DNA from: an uncultured Pseudomonadales bacterium
GTDB lineage: Bacteria > Pseudomonadota > Gammaproteobacteria > Pseudomonadales > Pseudohongiellaceae
Length of the DNA stretch: 64,000 nt
NCBI GenBank assembly: GCA_943842505.1
Contig: CALTDI010000006.1
Span: 1-64,000 of the forward strand
Direction: 5' to 3'
Shown here in pieces: positions 59,119 through 64,000 of this stretch. The notes below the pieces were generated by a model. The model was not told where the DNA came from. It made no database searches and saw nothing but the letters and a program-made list of their open reading frames with translations. Numbering within the stretch: position 1 is the first letter of the stretch; every line of letters begins with the position of its first letter. The translations under genes and the position numbers were made by a program.

Positions 59119-60174
59119 CTAGTCGATTCCCAGAATACGTTTGCTCGCTTCCATATCGCTGCCACCATCCGCGAAATCATCGAAGGCTTTGTCGGTGACA
59201 TGAATGATGTGCTTGCGAATAAACTCGGCCCCCTCTCTGGCGCCGTCCTCGGGATGCTTGAGGCAGCATTCCCATTCCAACACTGCCCAGCCTTCGAAGT
59301 CCATGGCAGCGAGTTTGGAAAACATAGCTTTAAAATCTACCTGACCGTCCCCCAAGGAGCGGAACCTGCCGGCGCGATCTACCCAACTTTGATAACCACC
59401 ATAGACACCTTGTTTGGCTGTTGGATTAAACTCTGCATCTTTTATATGTACCATCTTGATCCGGTCTTGATAGGCATCCATGAACGCCAGATAGTCTAGT
59501 TGCTGTAGAACCATATGACTGGGGTCGAAGAGAATATTGCAGCGAGGGTGGTGGTTGACTCTCTCTAGAAACATTTCGAACGTAATACCGTCGTGCAAGT
59601 CTTCGCCGGGATGAATCTCATAGCAGACGTTGACACCTGCCTCATCGAACGCATTGAGGATGGGCAGCCAGCGTTTGCCAAGCTCATCGAATGCCGTCTC
59701 TACCAAGCCCGCTGGGCGCTGTGGCCAGGGGTAGAGATAGGGCCAGGCTAATGCGCCGGGAAAGGTCGCGTGGTCCGTAAGGCCGAGGTTCTTCGAGGCC
59801 CTAGCTGCTAGCAACATCTGCTCGCAAGCCCACTGCTGTCTTGCGCCTGGATTGCCTCTAACGTGTTCGGCGGCAAAGCCATCGAACATCTCGTCGTAGG
59901 CGGGATGAACGGCTACCAGCTGCCCTTGCAGGTGCGTTGATAGCTCGGTTATCTCGACATTGTGCTCGGCGAGTGTCCCCTTGATCTCGTCGCAGTAGTC
60001 CACGCTCTCGGCGGCCTGTGACAGGTCGATCAGGCGTTCATCCCAGCTGGGAATCTGCACACCCTTGAATCCGCATTCCGCCACCCAGGAAGCAATGGCA
60101 TCGAGTGAGTTGAATGGCGACTCGTCTGCTGCGAATTGCGCGAGAAAAACTGCGGGGCCTTTTATAGTTTTCAT
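59119..60174 (-). CDS. TIM-barrel sugar phosphate isomerase/epimerase-family protein
   Basis: The 351-residue product is of the xylose-isomerase-like AP-endonuclease 2 fold: WVAECGFKGVQIPSWDER, VCYEIHPGEDLHDG (metal Glu), ILFDPSHMVLQQLDY (Asp/His), MVHIKDAEFN and WAVLEWECC (metal Glu). The exact reaction is unknown. Pairing with a Gfo/Idh/MocA oxidoreductase is common in inositol and unusual-sugar catabolism. Confidence 0.88.
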   Translation of the reverse strand: MKTIKGPAVFLAQFAADESPFNSLDAIASWVAECGFKGVQIPSWDERLIDLSQAAESVDYCDEIKGTLAEHNVEITELSTHLQGQLVAVHPAYDEMFDGFAAEHVRGNPGARQQWACEQMLLAARASKNLGLTDHATFPGALAWPYLYPWPQRPAGLVETAFDELGKRWLPILNAFDEAGVNVCYEIHPGEDLHDGITFEMFLERVNHHPRCNILFDPSHMVLQQLDYLAFMDAYQDRIKMVHIKDAEFNPTAKQGVYGGYQSWVDRAGRFRSLGDGQVDFKAMFSKLAAMDFEGWAVLEWECCLKHPEDGAREGAEFIRKHIIHVTDKAFDDFADGGSDMEASKRILGID

Positions 60175-60231
60175 AGCTTGGTCACTGATTTGAAAAGTTG
60201 GTTCCCTGAACGCTAGTAAATTAGCTGCGCT

Positions 60232-61176
60232 TTAGAACGGAGAATCTGGGAAATAGTATTCGGTAGCATTCTCTTGAGTGATGAGTGGAGACCCAAGAAT
60301 ATACTCGCCATTTACAGGCACCTGAGAAGTGAATTTCAGCACGGTTAACTCCATAGCGGTCTCTATCATTGCCGGCGGATAAAGAACATCGACAGGAGTT
60401 AGCTTGTCGCCATCCATGACGCGACGCACCATGTCTTTCATGCCACCGCCACCGACGATAAAGAGATCGTCCTGACGCCTTGCTTGGCGCACTGCCTGAA
60501 TCACACCGATGGCGATATCATCGTCTTGCGCCCAGACCGCATCGATCTTGGGAAAGCGCGCCAGGAAATCCTGCATGACGCTGAAACCATCGTCGCGATT
60601 CCAGTTTGCATGCTGATCGTCCAGAACATTGACGTTACTGCCTTCCAGTTCGGCCATAAAGCCGTCGAAGCGCTGCGTGTCGATCACTGTAGGGATTCCG
60701 CGCAACACGACTATGTCACCACTGCCGCTTAGCGCCTCTTTTATGTATTCGGCGGATACTCTGCCCATCTCGGCATTGTTGCCGGCCACATAGACATCGG
60801 CTATGCCTTCTTCACTTAGCCCTCTATCAACAACGGTAACGAATACTCCGCGGCGCTTAACATTACGCACGGGGCCGGTCAGAGGTGCCGATTCGAAGGG
60901 CAAGATGACCAGGGCATCGATATTGTGGATCGCTACCAAGTCTTCCAAGTCGTTAGCCTGCTCGGAGGCGCTATTTGCCGTTACCAGAACGATGCGCAGG
61001 TCTGGGTTAGCCGCTTCGAGCCGCGCCTTGGACTGCTCGGCATGAAAGTTCAAGCCTCCTGCCCAACCGTGGGTGGCCGACGGAATGGAGACGCCGATAG
61101 TAACGGTTTGGGCAATTGCGCCCGATGCAAAACTCAGCAACAGGGTTGCTAGCAATAAGCGAATTCTGGATGGCAT
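60232..61176 (-). CDS. Periplasmic sugar-binding protein (type 1 PBP)
   Basis: The 314-residue product has a signal peptide ending GAIAQTV and the RbsB-like fold: VTIGVSIPSATHGWAGGLNF, DLVAIHNIDALVILPFES, and AVWAQDDDIAIGVIQAVRQA. Such proteins feed ABC importers. No permease or ATPase gene accompanies it; the next genes are the isomerase and the dehydrogenase. Either the transporter is elsewhere or it senses or delivers the sugar to another system. Confidence 0.88.
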   Translation of the reverse strand: MPSRIRLLLATLLLSFASGAIAQTVTIGVSIPSATHGWAGGLNFHAEQSKARLEAANPDLRIVLVTANSASEQANDLEDLVAIHNIDALVILPFESAPLTGPVRNVKRRGVFVTVVDRGLSEEGIADVYVAGNNAEMGRVSAEYIKEALSGSGDIVVLRGIPTVIDTQRFDGFMAELEGSNVNVLDDQHANWNRDDGFSVMQDFLARFPKIDAVWAQDDDIAIGVIQAVRQARRQDDLFIVGGGGMKDMVRRVMDGDKLTPVDVLYPPAMIETAMELTVLKFTSQVPVNGEYILGSPLITQENATEYYFPDSPF

Positions 61177-61514
61177 AGATCTGTCCTTTTTACTCTTTAG
61201 CTCTTTGCAAAGCTGGCCGACTATTTCTGTGATTTTCGTTGAGCACTAGCCTTAAACCTAGGCGGGCTAATGCGATCGGACAGCCAGTATAGCGAATCAT
61301 AGGATTTCTGCTACTCGGTTGAATTAGGGAACTCTATCCCTAGGAGTAGTTTCCATTTTATGCGTTTATTTGCGCTGCAATCGTCCGCCAAGCCCCTATT
61401 TGGTGGTACTCTTAGCGCCGCTTCAGAAAAGACTAGGCTGCCGTTTCAAGAGTATTCATTGGGTTCAGTCCCGAGAACTTATTCCTCCTCGGCTACCACC
61501 CAGAGAATTAGCCC
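61177..61514. other. Divergent intergenic region with a possible stem-loop
   Basis: 338 bases without a gene. CTACTC (61311-61316) and GAGTAG (61344-61349) with inner TAGGGA/TCCCTA (61325-61330/61337-61342) can form a nested hairpin. Its role is unknown. Confidence 0.45.
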
Positions 61515-62900
61515 ATGAAAGATCTCACCCAAGGTTCACCCACTAGAATTATTCTAGCGATGGCTATCCCAGTAGCTGCCGGCATGATCTTTCAGACCCT
61601 TTATCTACTCGTAGATCTCTACTTCGTTGCGGCGCTGGGAGATGACTCTGTTGCTGGTGTGGGAACGGCCGGCACCCTGCTATTTATGATCATGGCGCTG
61701 ACACAGGTTCTTGGGGTAAGCGCCGTAGCGCTTATTTCACAGGCCGTAGGCCGCAAAGATCAGGAACATGCGAACCTGATCTTCAATCAATCTCTGGTTC
61801 TCTCTGCGCTATGTGCCGTGATCACTCTCTTAGGGGGCTATCTCTTTGCCGAATCCTATCTGCGCAGTATCACCGCCGACGAGGCGGCCCTCAGCGAAGG
61901 CCTGACATTCCTGTTCTGGTTCTTGCCGGGCATGGCACTTCAATTCGCGATGATGGCGATGGCCTCCTCTCTGCGGGCTACCGGCATCGTAAAGCCCACC
62001 ATGATCGTGCAGGTGCTGACCGTGGTATTGAATACTATTCTCGCTCCAATACTCATTGCCGGCTGGGGACCTGGACCTGCTCTGGGCGTTCTGGGCGCAG
62101 GCTTGGCAAGCAGCATTTCCATAACCATCGGTGTGGGCTTGCTAACTCTGTACTTCTTCAAATTGGAGAAATATGTCTCCTTCGAACCCTCCCAGTGGCG
62201 ACCACGATTCGACATCTGGAAGAAGATGATGGACATAGGGCTGCCCGCCGGCGGCGAGATGTTAATACTGTTTGTCTATTTCTCTGCGGTGTACTGGCTT
62301 ATTCAGGACTTCGGCGCAGTTGCCCAGGCCGGATTTAGTATAGGCGGCCGTATCATGCAATCCATCTTCATGCCCACCATGGCGATCGCGTTTGCAGTCG
62401 GTCCTATCATCGGTCAAAATTTCGGCGCCGGTAAATCCGACCGAGTACGAGAGACTTTTAACAGCGGTATTATTCTTAGCAGCATAGTCATGTTTATCAC
62501 CACGGTAGTCATGCAGTGGCGACCGGAGTTATTGGTGATGTTTTTTACCGACGATGTCGAGGTGATCGAGGTCGGTGCCGTATTCCTGCAACTGATCTCC
62601 CTCAACTTTGTAGCCCAAGGCATAGTCTTTACCTGCTCCGGCGTTTTTCAGGGCTTGGGAAACACCCGGCCGGCGCTGCTCAGCTCTGGAGTACGTATAC
62701 TCATCTTCGTACCTATCGCCGTCTATCTTCGCTACCAGCCGAATTTCAGTATCAATATGGTCTGGTATGTCTCTATCCTTTCGGTAACAGCTCAGGCTAT
62801 CGTGAGTTTTCTTCTGGCGCGCAGAGAATTCCGCCGAAAGTTAGACAGTAGCGATGAGCAGCCGTCGACACCGTCCGAACCAGCCGAATCTGCCGCTTGA
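61515..62900 (+). CDS. MATE-family multidrug exporter
   Basis: The 461-residue product has twelve predicted TM helices in two halves, starting LTQGSPTRIILAMAIPVAAG with TLYLLVDLYFVAALG, and the second-half repeat starting MMDIGLPAGGEMLILFVYFS. ALGDDSVAGVGTAGTLLFMI resembles the DinF/NorM motif region. MATE proteins export cationic drugs or metabolites using Na+ or H+. The C-terminus is polar (SDEQPSTPSEPAESAA). No regulator is adjacent. Confidence 0.9.
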   Translation: MKDLTQGSPTRIILAMAIPVAAGMIFQTLYLLVDLYFVAALGDDSVAGVGTAGTLLFMIMALTQVLGVSAVALISQAVGRKDQEHANLIFNQSLVLSALCAVITLLGGYLFAESYLRSITADEAALSEGLTFLFWFLPGMALQFAMMAMASSLRATGIVKPTMIVQVLTVVLNTILAPILIAGWGPGPALGVLGAGLASSISITIGVGLLTLYFFKLEKYVSFEPSQWRPRFDIWKKMMDIGLPAGGEMLILFVYFSAVYWLIQDFGAVAQAGFSIGGRIMQSIFMPTMAIAFAVGPIIGQNFGAGKSDRVRETFNSGIILSSIVMFITTVVMQWRPELLVMFFTDDVEVIEVGAVFLQLISLNFVAQGIVFTCSGVFQGLGNTRPALLSSGVRILIFVPIAVYLRYQPNFSINMVWYVSILSVTAQAIVSFLLARREFRRKLDSSDEQPSTPSEPAESAA

Positions 62901-63024
62901 ACCGAGCACTGCAGAGCGCCTGGCTGCCGCGCTCGGAAAGGCCACCGCTACCTTCTCCCAGGTTGACAAGCCCCGAGGTGGCGATTAGTCTGAATCGACT
63001 CTACGAACAACAAGGACTGAACCG

Positions 63025-63567
63025 ATGAAGAAACTTCAAATTGCTGGTCTCTCAGCTGCTGCATTACTACTTAGCTCTACTGTTTTCGCCGGAGACGGCT
63101 TCTCTCCTGATCAGGCATTTCAGACTATGTTAAAGCTCGAGGGTACGTGGACAGGTGAGGCGCAAGTAGTTCCGGTGGGGCAATCAAGAGATGACGCTGC
63201 TGTATCGACTACTACGGTTTCATTCAAGAACATCGGCAATTCCTCTGTTATGCAGACTTTCGCCGCCGGCACGCCTGCAGAGATGGTGAGCATGTATCAT
63301 CAGAATGGCCAGGAAGAGCTCATTCATACGCACTACTGTGCTATCGGCAATCAGCCTTCGATGAAGTTCATCGACTCTGGTGAAGAAGGTGTTATCGATT
63401 TTCGCTTCACCAAGGGAACAAACATGGACGTGAATGCCGATGCGCATGCACACCATAGCTTCATGCGCATTATCGATGAGAATACTTACGAGTCGCGCAC
63501 CGAAAATTGGGGCGGTGGTCAGATGACCTCAGTTCGCTACACTACAATGAAGCGAGTTGCCGAATAA
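63025..63567 (+). CDS. Secreted protein of unknown function
   Basis: The 180-residue product has a clear signal peptide (cleaved at TVFAG), then FQTMLKLEGTWTGEAQVVPV, a beta-rich middle and a DAHAHHSFMRIIDENTYES stretch. The LxGxWxG start resembles lipocalin-like or DUF1579-type folds that bind small ligands. Function unknown. It is followed by a good terminator. Confidence 0.65.
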   Translation: MKKLQIAGLSAAALLLSSTVFAGDGFSPDQAFQTMLKLEGTWTGEAQVVPVGQSRDDAAVSTTTVSFKNIGNSSVMQTFAAGTPAEMVSMYHQNGQEELIHTHYCAIGNQPSMKFIDSGEEGVIDFRFTKGTNMDVNADAHAHHSFMRIIDENTYESRTENWGGGQMTSVRYTTMKRVAE

Positions 63568-63589
63568 CCGTACTGCCTTAAGAGGTAGG

Positions 63590-63620
63590 AAAAAAGGCGC
63601 ATGTTACTGCGCCTTTTTTT
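63590..63620 (+). terminator. Intrinsic terminator
   Basis: A5 GGCGC atgttact GCGCC T7, 23 nt after the secreted-protein stop. It can also serve the convergent methyltransferase. Confidence 0.88.
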
Positions 63621-63639
63621 ATGGCTAATGAAATAGCTA

Positions 63640-64000
63640 TCAAGCATCCAAACGGCGAGGACCCCTTCGTTCAAATTTTAGTATGTAGCCCTTAAACTCT
63701 TTGACCAGATAGTCGGTGTGGATTGGCTTCTGGTGGAGAGAGTTAAACCCAAACTCGATCATCCGTTCGCTCAGCTTATTTTTCCTGCCGCGCCCTGGGT
63801 CAACGAGAATGACCTCACAGGTAGGATTCGAATGGGCTTCGATAAAGTTAGCCAGCAGGGCTACATGTTGTTCCTCGTATAAAAGATCGCTACCGATTAT
63901 CAGGTCGAACAGGCCGAGATCGTCGTGAGCATCAGCCCAACCGACTTGCGCATAGTTAATAGGCAGGCCCTCGTTAAGCTGCGTGTTTCGCTGCAAGAAA
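63640..64000 (-). CDS. SAM-dependent methyltransferase, C-terminal part
   Basis: The frame runs off the window's right edge, so only about 120 residues are seen. FDLIIGSDLLYEEQHVALLA matches the acidic post-motif region of the Methyltransf_16 / nicotinamide N-methyltransferase-like group of protein methyltransferases, with the VDPGRGRKNKL loop after. The SAM-binding glycine motif is outside the window. Confidence 0.75.
   Translation of the reverse strand, partial: FLQRNTQLNEGLPINYAQVGWADAHDDLGLFDLIIGSDLLYEEQHVALLANFIEAHSNPTCEVILVDPGRGRKNKLSERMIEFGFNSLHQKPIHTDYLVKEFKGYILKFERRGPRRLDA

Noticed and set aside
61311..61349. Nested hairpin as an RNA gene or riboswitch
   Set aside because: Short stems and no conserved motif of a known riboswitch class; kept only as a remark.
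62854..62988. 44-codon ORF overlapping the MATE gene end
   Set aside because: No Shine-Dalgarno, composition could be chance, and it shares 47 bases with the MATE gene in another frame.

Overview
This window looks like chromosome of a Gram-negative gammaproteobacterium, probably aquatic or marine. The evidence is protein resemblance: an fpr/LysR pair, DksA-type and CbpM proteins, a second EF-G, Uup, S-formylglutathione hydrolase, a TonB receptor and many secreted oxidative enzymes. The backbone is moderately GC-rich with ordinary start signals. I saw no rRNA, tRNA or CRISPR array.

Bases 1-23,400 are mostly household and accessory metabolism. They hold an NnrU fragment, a ClpP-like protease, an unusual CX3CH cytochrome, two HAE3-type RND exporters (the second frameshifted near its end), redoxin and redoxin-cytochrome-copper proteins, an M20 peptidase and fpr with a divergent LysR gene. 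A four-gene operon (16.1-20.0 kb: GtrA, DprE1-like, DprE2-like, HAD-UbiA fusion) reads as a lipid-linked pentose (decaprenyl-phosphoryl-arabinose type) pathway. S-formylglutathione hydrolase, a SRAP protein and a tannase/feruloyl esterase follow.

Bases 23,400-37,600 begin with two paralogous single-TM proteins whose flanks carry decayed attC sequence, so they look like integron cassettes stranded outside the array. Next is a TPP-riboswitch operon (TonB receptor, small thiamine-binding protein, PnuC-type transporter). Several genes are broken: a truncated universal stress gene beside an orphan cbpM, and an amino acid permease with an internal stop. A run of plus-strand genes then includes a PQQ dehydrogenase and a PqqB-like hydrolase.

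Bases 37,641-51,293 are a sedentary chromosomal integron, the main feature of the window. It has an intI gene on the minus strand, an IS3-family element that has replaced the 5' end of intI and separates it from attI, and 17 short attC sites defining 17 cassettes. Eight cassettes are toxin-antitoxin modules, two of them encoded backwards. Seven encode members of one divergent single-TM protein family of unknown function, the same family as the 23.5-24.5 kb pair. One encodes a GNAT acetyltransferase and one a multi-pass membrane protein. Seven of the eight toxin-antitoxin cassettes carry their own sigma70-like promoter with the -10 box ending 6-7 nt before the start codon, which predicts leaderless mRNAs. 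The single-TM cassettes mostly carry Shine-Dalgarno sequences and no clear promoter.

Bases 51,500-64,000 return to the backbone: an enolase-superfamily enzyme, EF-G type 2, Uup, a minus-strand sugar-derivative operon (binding protein, TIM-barrel isomerase, Gfo/Idh/MocA oxidoreductase), a MATE exporter, a secreted protein and a methyltransferase fragment. Several single-base frameshifts occur in the window. Without reads I cannot tell decay from assembly error.
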